A stretch of DNA of 64,000 nucleotides, taken from contig JAPWDM010000001.1 of assembly GCA_035578155.1 (NCBI GenBank), positions 7,342,670-7,406,669 of the forward strand, written 5' to 3'. The DNA comes from Brachynemurus nebulosus. Taxonomy: Eukaryota > Arthropoda > Insecta > Neuroptera > Myrmeleontidae. Below, in pieces: positions 1 to 10,589 of the stretch (position 1 is the stretch's first letter; each line of letters starts with the position of its first letter). The translations under genes were made by a program, and so were the position numbers. The notes beneath the pieces are model-generated. The model was not told the DNA's origin. It was given only the letters and a program-made list of their open reading frames with translations, and ran no database searches.

Positions 1-60
1 CGAAACATGTCATAAGAATTTAATATTCAATAAAAGTGGTATTTTGTAAAGAATTATTCT
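1..60. repeat. Interspersed-repeat fragment sharing CGAAACATGTCA
   Basis: The first bases share CGAAACATGTCA and a downstream AAAGTGGTATTTTG block with the inverted-repeat unit at 41095-41268, so both belong to one dispersed family. The copy is cut by the window edge. The GAAAC-ATGTC string resembles the conserved end of minimal hammerhead ribozymes carried by Penelope-like elements, but the CTGATGA half is not visible here. Family assignment is inference. Confidence 0.35.
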
Positions 61-479
61 ATTAATGACGGCGTGCCTACATAAAAAATCGGTCAAGAGC
101 GAGTTAGGCTCACACAATTAGAGTTCCGTACAGTGAGCAGTCAATAGATCCAATTAAACTATTTTTATTTATGTAGAAGTGGAACTCCAAGAAGTGCAAC
201 AAAATGTTCCATTCCCGTCCTGAGTTTCAGTTCTTCGAGTTCTGGTGACGGTTCAAAAAAAAAAAAAAAATATTTTGACATAACTTCTTATAAAAAAAAA
301 ATAATTTTCAAGATTAATTTTCCTATCTATTTGAATATTTGAATGGAAATAATAATTAATTATCGCAACCCACTAACTAAAAAATTTGGGGGACAGGTCT
401 ACCCACACTGTCAACTTCCCATTGGGTGTCCTTAAAGACTAGAGACTACTGTACATAAATAATAATTATTTTTCCATTT

Positions 480-1075
480 CGGGCAACTTCTCCCCTGAGC
501 CCCCGATAGAGGCTTTGCCCCTTGCACCATACCGGGGGCTTCGCCTTCTGTACCTAAGGGTGAGGGCTCCACCCTTATCAAACATATGATAACATCATTT
601 GTTCTCAAGATATGCGAGACAAAATATATATTACAAAGAGTTTCTTATTTCGTTTTTTTTTAAATTTTATAATAATATACTGGCGTTTTTAACATCAAGG
701 AAGGTTCTTAGGCCATTATATAATAATGTTATAGCAAAAAATCCATATAATCTATGTTATCTTAATAAAGTTAATTCTGTTTTTTTACCACAAAAAACAA
801 ACCGCTAATCCGAATTTGCTGAAAACTTTATCCGGTCTCCATTTTTTGATTACGCATCTAATGAAATTAGTCCGGAGTTGATATCATCATTTGTTCTCGA
901 GATATGCGGGACAAAAAGAATTCACGAACGAACGAACGAACTAACTAACGAACGCATGCCCAGACATCACGCTAAAAACGATGGATTCGGATTCTAGTGA
1001 TCTTGAAACTTGGAGATATGTCCAAATTAGCGATTCGTAAAATCGGACCCATTACAAAAACTTCCTATGGGAAGT
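480..1075. repeat. Dispersed repeat with internal duplication and CGAA microsatellite
   Basis: A locally GC-richer block at about 490-570 is followed by an imperfect direct duplication: CATCATTTGTTCTC plus AGATATGCG occurs near 592 and again near 886. A (CGAA)n tract lies at about 924-953. This looks like the tail of a retroposed or composite repeat. No coding remnant was recognised, so the class is left open. Confidence 0.4.
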
Positions 1076-2947
1076 TAATAAAATTACATCTATGTAACTG
1101 AACAAATATTATAAAATAAGTATTATAAAATATTTTAAATAAAAAAGATAATAATAATAACAATGATACGTCTTAAATGTTATATTGCTTTAATAATGAT
1201 GAACATTAACTTAATAAATTGCAATGAAATACTTCAACAATGTATGGCAATTCGGTTAAAACATGTTGTAATTATAACAATATGTAGGTAAATTACATGT
1301 GCGTGGACTGAACTTGAAGATACATGAACCGCCTCTGATGAGTAACTGATCTGAACACACACACACATACTTAAGAACGTAGTGTACGTGCATACCCCGT
1401 GCATATCATCCCCCTCACTTGATGTTTTTGTTGCACTTCTTGGAGTGTGCAAAAAGTGAATTTTTGGTGTAATTGTATTTTATTTCTTGGTCAAAATCTC
1501 TAGAACAGAACTCATAAGGAACGTTTATAAAATATTTTTAATGTTTTTTTTAGACGGAAATTCTACTTATCTATAACTATAAAACTTCATATAGTCATTG
1601 CTTATCAAAATTTTCTCCGATAAAATTCAATGATTTACGATATTTTAAATAATACGTTTTTTTAACATTATAAAACTACATATAAAAAAAAAGTATCCAA
1701 AAAACTTTTTTAAACCTATGCCTAACTTTTAATAACATATATACCTACCTATTATAATAGAGATACGTGAAAAAATAGAACAACAGAATAGAATCAATAA
1801 ATCAGTTGAAAAATGAATTTGTTCACCATGTTTCGTTTCCCATATTCGATAACGGCGAAGAAAAAATTGGAGCATATCCAAGAAAAAAACTGGATATATC
1901 CATTTTTAAAATAAATTTTTTTACCACCATAATACATTTTTCATTTTACTTTCAATGATTTCTTTGCAAAATTGTTATTATTGACATAAATTATCGATTT
2001 TAACCTTTTACAGTACATAAAATACGTATAAAAAAGCCATATACGTAATGGTGTATGGAACTTTTTTCCCAAAATATATCGACAAGTAAAAGTAGACGTA
2101 TAATATTTATATAAATTCAATTCTCATGTTTTTTAAATAAATGTGTTAAAAGATTATAAACGTTATATTAATATAAAACGAAAAAAAAAAACGCAAATGC
2201 TACACCGTTGTTATCATTCATTGGAAAATACCTATTTATAAATTATGTTGAATATTGTAAAAAAATGCGGCTACTTGAACTCGATAGTTAAAACATCTTT
2301 GAACGTAACATTAAAGTATTTTCAAATTTTATTTTTTATATGAATTAGTTATAATTCGTAGTTTTTCCTGTAATATGATAAAAAATGACCTTTCTTTTTT
2401 TAAATATTTCATATAATTATTTTACAATTAAAACATAATGTACCTTTGAATATCGGTGAATAATTTTTCTTCTTCGATTTTGATGAAATTGGGTGTGCTG
2501 CAAGTACATAAGGTAAACAATATTCTGTATTTTTTTAAAAGATGTAAGTATACTCGAACCATACTAAAAAATAAATTATATTTTTTATGCAATCATTTTG
2601 AACTTTTAAAATTTAGGGGAAAATGGCAAAAAAATATATAATATAGTCCCAAGTATTGCCTAAATTTTGGCGTCGAATTTATTTTCCTAGGTGTTAGCTA
2701 TTGAGAAAATCGAGTTTGAAAAACTGTAGCACTCACACGTATATTGGTTAATATCTCAAAGATCAATGACCCTATATTTGGTAATCACTTGGGGTACCAA
2801 TGTTACTACATATATTATTACAGATGTCAACTATAGGGGCCATTTCACTATGCTTATCTCGCTATACCTACCCTTTATTTTTCTTACATTTTATATATGT
2901 AATATATTTATTATTCCTTCGTGGAATTGCTAAATAACATCTGACTG
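1076..2947. other. AT-rich stretch without recognisable gene
   Basis: This stretch is low-complexity AT-rich DNA with poly-A/T runs and a short CA tract near 1354. Small open frames here (for example 1234-1452 and 2456-2641) have no domain-like composition or conserved motif. Nothing else was seen. Confidence 0.6.
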
Positions 2948-2950
2948 TTA

Positions 2951-3409
2951 GGCCGGGCGCACATTGAGACGCAGTTATCACAGGCAGGGCAGCGCAGTTT
3001 CTGTAACTCATGTTGTGGAACGAAACAGCGCGAATTGAAACGCAGAGCAGAGCAGAGCAGCACTGCGTGGCACGAGACCGATGCGGCACTCCTGAATGTG
3101 ACACAGAAATTGTGCGATGGTGCGCGACATTGTAACACGTTCTCGAGTTTTAGTTGGTTTTATTTCGTCGAAATGAAAACAATTGAAGAAACTGAAGAAA
3201 AATAGTGCTTCTCTGCTCTGCTCTGCTTTTAAATTCGTGCTATCTCGTTCTACAACAAGAGTCACAAAAACTGCGTTGTCCTGTCTGCGTTAACTGCGTC
3301 TCAATGTGCGCTCGACCACACGTGCTTTCCTACTCTGCCCTGCTCCGCTCTGCTCTGCCCTGCCCTGCCCTGCGTTTACTGCGTGACGCAGCTCAATGTG
3401 CGCCTGGCC
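2951..3409. mobile_element. MITE with TTA target duplication (PIF/Harbinger-like), 459 bp
   Basis: The ends are inverted repeats: GGCCGGGCGCACATTGAG at the left and the complement of GGCCAGGCGCACATTGAG at the right. They are flanked by TTA at 2948-2950 and 3410-3412. A 3-bp TTA/TWA duplication is typical of PIF/Harbinger and ISL2EU elements. The interior is strikingly GC-rich for this locus and contains CTGC/CCTGC simple repeats. Open frames crossing it on both strands are by-products of that composition; no transposase is present. Confidence 0.72.
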
Positions 3410-3611
3410 TTAGTAAGGTATTAGCACCGACCTAAATGTTAACGAACTTCATTTCTTCCAACCTAACGAATTTCAACTTAAAAAACTATTTTTATTCAAA
3501 TATTTTACCAGCTCTCCCACCATAATATTTTAATCTAGTGTCCTTAATAACAAAAACTATCGAGCTGACACTTTCTTTATTTCTAGTTTTTTCGTTTAAA
3601 TAGAAATCATT

Positions 3612-3819
3612 CACTCTCAAAACGATTTCTTTAATAAAAGATTAAAAAGTTCTTTGATTTTTTTCTTAAATCAAAAAAATACATTTGTTTAATTACCAAA
3701 TTCACTAGTCATAGAAATATTCATTACTTAAAAAAAAAAATTCTTTATCATGCAAACAAGGATATATTTTTTATTTGTAATTTTTTAAATTTCGAACAAA
3801 GAAATCGTTTTGAGAGTGC
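3612..3819. repeat. Short inverted-repeat element, about 208 bp
   Basis: CACTCTCAAAACGATTTCTTT near 3611-3631 reappears as its reverse complement near 3799-3819. The interior is AT-rich and non-coding. No clear target duplication is seen, so this may be a MITE or a simple hairpin. Confidence 0.45.
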
Positions 3820-4087
3820 TGGAAAAAATAACCGAATAAAATATTTAACACAAATTAGTTATAAATGGTGTGTTATGTTATATTTTGTAAAGTTTGTTTA
3901 TTGTGATCCCTTCCCTAACCCTCCCCGCCCCGGATCAATCGTAAAATAAACATATTTTCATCACTATTTTAAATAAATCAATTAAAAAAAGAAAAATTTT
4001 ATCAATTTCTCGCTTACGTTTTTGCTTCTTACATAATAAATAAACAGTTCCTCATAATATTAATAATAATAAAATCAGGACTTTTTT

Positions 4088-4205
4088 TAGCGAATTTCCA
4101 GAATGGAATTCAGCTATTACAGCCACTGTCATGACGCGAATTGAACCCGGGACTATGGCATAAATTTGTTTTGAAGTCCCTAGAATCCGAAACTAAAATT
4201 TATAC

Positions 4206-4287
<82 letters not shown>

Positions 4288-4582
4288 GCACGATAACTCT
4301 CGAACGAAATGTCCTAGGTTTACGAAATTTGGTGAAAATGTTGGAAGTTCGAAACCGTTGGACAAGTTCGTTAGCCAGACACGTTCGATGCCTGGGACAT
4401 GGTTTTTGTTCGTGAAAAAAATTAATTCTTTGCCAAAATTTTCAGTTATTCAAATGTTTTCCCCACATTCTTTTACACCATTAGAAAGAGGAAGAAAAAT
4501 TACATAAAAAAGGTTTTTAACCCATCATTCTATGTAAACTGGTTTCCGAGAAAAAAGAATTTTCATAAACGGAAATTCGCTA
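4088..4582. mobile_element. TAGCGAATTT-family TIR element with internal (TA)n, 495 bp
   Basis: The element starts TAGCGAATTTCC and ends with its reverse complement GGAAATTCGCTA. Related, partly degraded copies occur at 16459-17512, near 20215-20494 and at 43844-44286. All share the phrases 'TATCGCGC/GATAACTCTCGAACGAA' and 'AAACAAATTTCTGCCATAGTCC' on either side of a (TA)n tract. It is non-autonomous, with no coding capacity. The class is uncertain because no consistent target duplication is visible. Confidence 0.6.
4209..4282. repeat. (TA)n microsatellite
   Basis: An uninterrupted TA dinucleotide tract lies inside the 4088-4582 element. Its placement at the same internal point in other family members suggests that the element carries the tract. 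Confidence 0.9.
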
Positions 4583-5394
4583 TGTTATGCAGGATGCTGT
4601 GACACGAGTATTATTTACCAGCACTCACTGAATTTCATTTGTCCTTAATTTTTCCAAAAACCATGGAAAACGTCATGAATTACATCAAAATCAGTTAACA
4701 CTTGATTAATGATTATATTTAAATTCGTAATTTTAAAATAAATAGGTACTCAGAAATTTTACAATCTGTGATAATTAATCATTTACAATTAACAATGATC
4801 CATTTTGTATTTGATTCACATAATATCTAATTTCCAAAAATATCATCTTTTTATAGATTACTTTAGTACATGAGATAATTCTCAGAAATACCCACGCAAA
4901 CAAAGGAAATAAAATATGACACATTTTAAAAAATGCAGTGAGTATAAAGATTGAAAAATATCACTTGTAAGTTAAAGCTTTAACTTTATAACACCATTAA
5001 ATTTTCTTTTTCTTTTTCCACCTAATCCCGTATTCTGTCGCTTAATGTGACTTCCACATTTACTTACCTCATATTATTTCTATTTTTATTACAATTCCGT
5101 TTAAATCCGTTCCTTGTTTTAGCTGCCGACGATTATTTCCACTTAATGCAATTTTTTTAAATGTATTATTATACTGGCTGTGAAATATTTATAGCTCTTC
5201 ATATATTTTTTTAACCAATTTTTCGTTTCCATAAACGAATTTATATGCATTCACAGTTGTAGACGATTTTATTAAATGTATCATGATATACGAGTATTTA
5301 AGTAATAAAACAGAAATATATACTTATTGTATATTTTTTAATTGTAAGTATAAATCCCTTAAAAATTAAATTATTACTCTTAAGAAGAGAAAAA
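4583..5394. other. AT-rich flank of the palindromic element
   Basis: AT-rich sequence with no recognised gene or repeat. It matters only as the unique left flank of the giant palindrome. Complementarity between the two sides stops abruptly at 5401/15930. Confidence 0.55.
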
Positions 5395-5400
5395 AATATA
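5395..5400. repeat. Left 6-bp target-site duplication (AATATA)
   Basis: AATATA directly precedes the first base of the palindrome and the same hexamer directly follows its last base at 15931-15936. Six-bp duplications are characteristic of Maverick/Polinton integration. The hexamer is AT-rich in AT-rich DNA, so it is supportive but not decisive by itself. Confidence 0.7.
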
Positions 5401-5530
5401 AGTAGTGGGTTTTGGTGCGTTCTGAGCCAATCCTGTAAGGATTAAGATACGTATAGCATACCCTTCATGTATACGTACATATATGTATAGCATACTCTTT
5501 GAGAGGTAGTACATACAGAGTACATACACC
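5401..5530. repeat. Left tip with subterminal direct repeats
   Basis: After the tip AGTAGTGGG, the 11-mer GTATAGCATAC occurs at 5451-5461 and 5485-5495, 34 bp apart. GTACATAC occurs at 5509-5516 and 5520-5527. Short subterminal repeats are common binding sites for the enzyme that recognises transposon ends; that role is inference here. The mirror image is at 15801-15930. Confidence 0.5.
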
Positions 5531-5561
5531 TAACTTTCGTCAGAATGAGTGATGCAGTCTG

Positions 5562-5834
5562 TTGAGTTTTCCCTGGGATCAAGTTACAAGAAGGGTTAAT
5601 TATAGTAAAAGTTGTCAATTTCAGTTAGTGAATCGCTCAAAAAATCGGGAGGTGGGGAGGTGGCCCCGAAATGCTCATATTGCTACTACTTCGATTCCAA
5701 AGGACGCGAGATGTTACGGTGCATTAGTACGTATATATGTGTTATTAAAATATTTTATTTGTTCTAATGTAAGCAGACTAAATGTCCTTGGCCGCGAAAT
5801 GTTGTGGATTGATAATCATATGTTAGCACAGTAA
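5562..5834 (+). other. Doubtful small ORF near left tip (mirrored at 15497-15769 on - strand)
   Basis: A 90-codon open frame starts only with TTG and has no recognisable domain or composition bias. It lies between the tip and the 129-residue gene and may simply be part of an untranslated leader. It is listed because it is conserved in both arms, but that follows automatically from arm identity. Confidence 0.15.
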
Positions 5835-6271
5835 TAGAATTTTACGTTCAATGTATTACATATGGCAATACAGTCGCAAGACATATTTTTTAATTACATA
5901 TGTTATAATTTTATGCAATGGTAGGTATAGTATTCTCTTTAACGAAAAAAATTCCAACGTACTTGTTTATGCAGGCTCAGCAATTTCTATATGAGAATAT
6001 CATTTTATTTCCTCCGATCTTTATATAGCGAACTAATTTATATACTGATTTCGGTTTTTTCAACTTAATCATTTTTTACAAGATTTTGTATCGACCTAGT
6101 CGTATGTTAATATTTAGTATAGTTTTAAATATTTTTTGTATTAACTGCATAGGTTAGTTTTTTTAATTGTTATTTTGAATTATTTTAGTATTGTTATATA
6201 GTATTACTCAATCAGAAAATAATATTAGCCTGTAAAGAATTAATAAAAAATAGATACTACTTTATTTGGTG

Positions 6272-6337
6272 GTAAGTAGAATTCAGCTAATATAAATTTT
6301 TTTTTTGACTGAAAATAATGTTATAAAATCTTTTCAG
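6272..6337 (+). other. Predicted 66-bp 5'-UTR intron of the left acidic-protein gene
   Basis: GTAAGT at 6272-6277 is followed by a T-rich tract and TTTTCAG ending at 6337, eleven bases before the ATG at 6349. The length and both splice sites match the short introns of the neurexin gene in this window. The upstream leader has stops in all useful frames, so the intron would be non-coding. The mirror copy is 14994-15059. If real, the gene is adapted to nuclear, spliceosomal expression. Confidence 0.5.
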
Positions 6338-6348
6338 GTAGCACTAAA

Positions 6349-6738
6349 ATGAACGTTAACGATTTAAGTGATAACGACTCCATCGATTCCGAGGATTCCT
6401 TTGAATCAATTTATTCCTTTTCCAGCGCTATCGAAAATATATATATAGACAGCAGATTAGATGTGAGTATTACGATGCAAAGACGTATATGGCATGAATA
6501 TTATGATCGTGAACTTACAATCGAGCAATTAAGGCGTCGATATACTGACGCTGATTTAGTGATAATATTGTATTTACGTCGAAGGTGGGAGGAAATTGAT
6601 AGAGATGAAGACTCTATAAGTGAAAGTGAAAGTGATTTAGGATTTGTGAGTGGTGAGGATGAAAACAGCAGTAACTCAGGGTTTATAAGTGACGAGAGTG
6701 AAATTAATGGTAATAATTTAGGACCTAATGAAGAGTAA
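6349..6738 (+). CDS. Acidic 129-residue protein with putative HTH core (left arm copy)
   Basis: This is an intact 129-residue frame from ATG to TAA, the first ATG after a plausible 3' splice site. The N-terminus (1-35) and C-terminus (83-129) are strongly acidic and Ser/Asp/Glu-rich. Residues about 44-80 form a basic, helix-rich segment (RIWHEYYDRELTIEQL followed by RRRYTDADL) that reads like a helix-turn-helix or other small DNA-binding fold between two acidic tails. A basic core with acidic flanks suggests a nuclear regulator or histone/DNA-binding accessory protein; this is inference from composition only and I recognise no named family. It is transcribed towards the centre of the element. 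AATAAA at 7011-7016 could end the transcript. The same protein is encoded at 14593-14982. Confidence 0.7.
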   Translation: MNVNDLSDNDSIDSEDSFESIYSFSSAIENIYIDSRLDVSITMQRRIWHEYYDRELTIEQLRRRYTDADLVIILYLRRRWEEIDRDEDSISESESDLGFVSGEDENSSNSGFISDESEINGNNLGPNEE

Positions 6739-7010
6739 CAAATTCAATCTTCGAAATTCTATATTAATAACTCAAAGACAAATACAACTGACAACAAACG
6801 ACAGCAATATGTTATAAACTTTATTTGATATGTTCAGTAAATTTTGTATTTATTATATTTTGTATTTTCTGTTTCTAAAATTAAATAACAAAAAATTCAG
6901 TATTTTCGTAAAAAATCATGTTTACATAATAAAAAGTGATTATTGTATTTCGCCAGTTAATAAATTTTTAATAATGTACCTGTTTTTTTCTTTTTTTTTA
7001 ATCTATACTT

Positions 7011-7016
7011 AATAAA
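7011..7016 (+). terminator. Candidate polyadenylation signal AATAAA
   Basis: This AATAAA lies about 270 bp after the stop of the left acidic-protein gene and is followed by A/T-rich sequence. Its mirror is at 14315-14320. Confidence 0.4.
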
Positions 7017-7019
7017 ACA

Positions 7020-8871
7020 TTTTTTAAAAGAAAAACCGATCTTTTTATTCACACCCATCCCTACATAAAAAATAAATCAAATTAATTTTTAATATTATAC
7101 CTTAAACAGTAGAAAAAGTTAGTTTGTATTCATAGGTAGATTTTTGCTAGCTTGTAATTTTTAGAAAAATGTATTATTCTGTAGATGTATTTTTATTTTA
7201 ATTTGTGTATGATAAAATGATAATACACAATTAGTTACATTTATACGGTACAAAAATAAAAAATCGATATATAAAACTTGTATGATCTATACAGTACTCT
7301 GTTAAAAGTACGGGTTCCTACACCGTTAAAAAACATATTTTTTTACAATATCAATATATTGTAAAAAAATCATATTTCTTAATATTTTTAAAACTGAATA
7401 TGTAATATCAAGAATTTAAAACAGTTTTGAAACATTAATTTCTCCTCATAATATTTTTTAGTCTTAAATTAATAGCACAATGTTCCATATATTTTAAGAA
7501 AATTTTTCTTTTAATATTTTATAACTTATCTAAAAAATTTATAGCTATTTTTATCAAAAAATTTATTACTTGCTATTGTTTAAAAAATTAGTTAAATATA
7601 TCTATAGGTATTAAGTGACCCCTAGTTTTTGTGAAAGACGGTAGTAATAGCAATTCATCTTAAATACGAAATTATTTTATCAATGCTAAATAAGCGTTTT
7701 TTTTCTCATATTATCATACTCCAATATATTGTATATTATTATAATTTATAAAAATGTGTTTTATTTATTAAAAAATTTAGCAAAATTTTAAATAATATCG
7801 CGTCAAAATAATATTCAGAAGTCAATAAAAGACAATAGCAGTAAATTTATTAAGATAACTATAAATAAATATTAATCTAATGTTGAAATATTTATTAACA
7901 AATAGTACTGCTTAGTAGAAAATTAGGTACCTATTGTTTTGTTTTCAAATTTACCTTTTTGCAATTAAAGAAAATTTTAGTAACTATCGATGCCTATATA
8001 AAACGATACCCATAAAAGACAAGCATGCTCTGATCTCAACAATTTTTTCCCATGTTAAATTTGTATGTTCTTACTTCGCTGAAACTTATTATGTTTATAT
8101 ATTTCCCGCAATATTTTCTACCATAAACAATAGTTATAGCAAGCTAGGTAGGTATTGAATAAGTATTTTTTGTTTGTTAATTTATTGATGATAGAGAAAA
8201 AAAATTTATGATTTTATAGACAGTGAAATACATTTAAACTATTTTTTTGCAGTTTAATTTTGTAAAAACACCTAAAAATTATCAGTCACAGACAAATATT
8301 TCTAAGCAAACGAATTGAAAATGTAGTTTTATATCATAAGAATAAATGCGTATATATAGGGTGGACAGTAAATAACTCTCATAATTTTTAAAGAGCGGAT
8401 GAAAACTTTAATTTTGGATTACGAAATTTTATTTTTTTTTTCCGGAGTTAAGCTGCATTCAATTAATTAACCCTTTCCTGCTCAGCAGTTTTACATCATT
8501 ACTGTTCAAACGATACTTTATTTTTTAACAAATCATTAATAATATGGGTGAATACTTATTGGCAAGAATTACATAGTTTGCACATACGTTCTATTGTGTC
8601 AGAACGTCAATGGAGCAATGCGATTTAATTGCCTATATTCAGGAGCAAGCAAAAACATTACCTATTTTAATAGCTTAGAAAATACACATTACATAGTTCG
8701 TTGTAAGAACAATCATTTCGGTGATCTTTTTTAACGAATTACTAAAATTGCTTAAGGACTATGGTATGTAAGAAATAACAACACTCACATAATTTTAAAA
8801 TAATTAACGTACAGCTATTGGAAAAGTTACAAAGATTTTTTTAACAACTTATTAAATGTTGATAGCTTATT
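7020..8871. other. AT-rich non-coding part of left arm
   Basis: About 1.85 kb lies between the convergent 3' ends of the acidic-protein and zinc-finger genes, and it is very AT-rich. Small open frames (for example 7934-8158) lack protein-like composition. A block near 8357-8445 containing GGGTGGACAGTAAATAACTC resembles the AAATAACTCTCGT part of the MITE at 16815-17195. The mirror region is 12459-14311. Confidence 0.5.
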
Positions 8872-10020
8872 TTAATATCTTCTATAGGGTCGTAAGTATA
8901 ACCCTAAACCCGAAATTTTTTCATTACCATCGTTGACGACCATATTCTCGTCATCATCAGCTTCTCCTTCGCTCGCAGTATCTTCGTTGTCGCTAGCAGA
9001 TGTTTTTTCATCGCTGTCTTCGTCATCATTTGATATATACTTTAGCACTGGTTCAATAATATCATGCTTTTCCAATTCCCTGGTTATTGAGATAATCCGC
9101 TTTCCAATGTCACTTTCCTTTAAATTATTAAAATGGCTTCGTTTTTTCTCGTTTTCGATATAATCCGCAAAGCTGGGATTTATAATATGACTCCTTTCCA
9201 TTAAATTACATATAGTATTAACCATTTCTTCTCCAATTTGCGTCTGAGTCGCTAAACTTCTTAGTTCATCAACTAAATGGTTCGGGTCATCAAAATATTC
9301 TTCATCATCAACAGGTTTCGAATAGCCATTATGAAGGTTAGTATTTTCATCATCATATTTGAAACGTTTAGCTTCTCCATTTATTGAATTAGATGTTGAA
9401 GGTTGGTCCTTTTCTTCCGAATTTTTATCTTCTTGTTCTTCATCCTTTGCGCATGCGTTCTGAAGCTCTTTGACCATTAATATGTCTAGAGCAGTTTGTA
9501 AGAGACCAGCTATCTTTGGAGTAAAACTTGTTTCTTTGTAGTTATCAGGCGATGGTAAATGCTTTTGTTCATCAGATCGATTATCTTCGACATTCGCCGA
9601 TTGTAGAATATTATGCGAGTTTTTTAAAGCGTGGAATTTACTTCTGATTGCTTCTGCTGCAGCCATCATACTTTGATTAAAAGTATTCAAGTTTCTTGTA
9701 GATAGATCTGTATCATCTTCCTGCTGATTTTGAAATACTGGTGCTTTATCTTCCTTTTCTTCATTTCTTGCTTCAAAGCTATAATCGGTTTCACCATCAT
9801 CATTATCTTCATTATTCGATTTTGACGATTCACTTTGTCTCCGGTTCTCCGCGCTGTTCACTTGTGTCCCATTATTTACCGTGGTATATTCAAACTGATT
9901 ATTTGCGATCTGGTCATTATTGTTTGTTTGATGTTCCTGAGCATGCACTCTTCTTTTCATATGACGTAAAAGAGAACTTCTCCGCGAAAATGTCTTGTCA
10001 CAACGTATACAATTAAACAT
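8872..10020 (-). CDS. 382-residue protein with N-terminal C2H2 zinc finger (left arm copy)
   Basis: This is an intact single-exon frame. Residues 4-26 form a canonical C2H2 finger: Cys4, Cys7, Phe11, Leu17, His20 and His26 (C-x2-C-x3-F-x5-L-x2-H-x5-H). Residues 30-110 are Asn/Glu/Asp-rich. Two amphipathic helical stretches follow (about 115-135 and 167-190). Residues 245-330 look like a helical domain, then comes a very acidic tail (331-360) and a short end with GLGLYLRPYRRY. One finger plus acidic regions fits a sequence-specific transcription factor or DNA-binding accessory protein; targets are unknown. The gene is transcribed outward from the central array, with a TATA/initiator promoter only about 30 bp from the array edge. 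The mirror copy at 11310-12458 encodes an identical protein. I do not recognise a named family. Confidence 0.8.
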   Translation of the reverse strand: MFNCIRCDKTFSRRSSLLRHMKRRVHAQEHQTNNNDQIANNQFEYTTVNNGTQVNSAENRRQSESSKSNNEDNDDGETDYSFEARNEEKEDKAPVFQNQQEDDTDLSTRNLNTFNQSMMAAAEAIRSKFHALKNSHNILQSANVEDNRSDEQKHLPSPDNYKETSFTPKIAGLLQTALDILMVKELQNACAKDEEQEDKNSEEKDQPSTSNSINGEAKRFKYDDENTNLHNGYSKPVDDEEYFDDPNHLVDELRSLATQTQIGEEMVNTICNLMERSHIINPSFADYIENEKKRSHFNNLKESDIGKRIISITRELEKHDIIEPVLKYISNDDEDSDEKTSASDNEDTASEGEADDDENMVVNDGNEKISGLGLYLRPYRRY

Positions 10021-10055
10021 TTTGATAGATGTGAATAGTTCGATTTATAACATAA

Positions 10056-10093
10056 CACTGATTAGTTTTTTTATATCGACATGATCTTATATA
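10056..10093 (-). promoter_or_regulatory. TATA box plus initiator for left zinc-finger gene
   Basis: On the minus strand TATATAAG (10086-10093) lies 26-33 bp upstream of TCAGTG (10056-10061), which matches the arthropod initiator. The start codon at 10020 would follow a leader of about 40 nt. It is the mirror image of the promoter at 11237-11274. Confidence 0.6.
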
Positions 10094-10125
10094 ATACAAC
10101 CAGAGCAGAATTGACGTAAAGTAAT

Positions 10126-10578
10126 GACACCAAAATGCACCAAAGGTGCACCAAATGACACCAAACTGCCCCAAAGGTGCACCAAATGACACCAAACTGC
10201 ACCAAATGACACCAAAATGTACCAAAGGTGCACCAAATGACACCAAACTGCACCAAAGGTGCACCAAATGACACCAAACTGCACCAAAGGTGAACCAAAT
10301 GACACCAAACTGCACCAAAGGTGCACCAAATGACACCAAACTGCACCAAAGGTGCACCAAAATGCACCAAAGGTGCACCAAAATGCACCAAACTGCACCA
10401 AAGGTGCACCAAAATGCACCAAAGGTGCACCAAATGACACCAAACTGCACCAAAGGTGCACCAAATGACACCAAACTGCACCAAATGACACCAAAATGCA
10501 CCAAAGGTGCACCAAATGACACCAAACTGCACCAAAGGTGCACCAAATGACGCCAAACTGCACCAAATGACGCCAAAA
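10126..10578. repeat. Left half of central iteron-like array
   Basis: The array is built of CACCAAA-ended subunits of 9-11 bp, usually grouped as a roughly 31-bp triplet (CTGCACCAAA, GGTGCACCAA, ATGACACCAAA). Most triplets include the palindrome GGTGCACC. Variants such as CTGCCCCAAA, ATGTACCAAA and GGTGAACCAA occur in the same order in the right half, showing common descent. Long stop-free frames crossing it in several phases come from the repeat composition and are not genes. Confidence 0.9.
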
Positions 10579-10589
10579 TGGATCAGTAT
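10579..10589. other. Unique turn-around between array halves
   Basis: The sequence TGGATCAGTA interrupts the array and repeat orientation reverses across it. It lies about 80 bp left of the geometric centre (10665) because the right half is longer. Confidence 0.75.

Noticed and set aside
3008..3435. Overlapping frames in the GC-rich block (2868-3265 minus, 3205-3435 plus)
   Set aside because: They lie within a TTA-flanked MITE and reflect its CTGC simple repeats.
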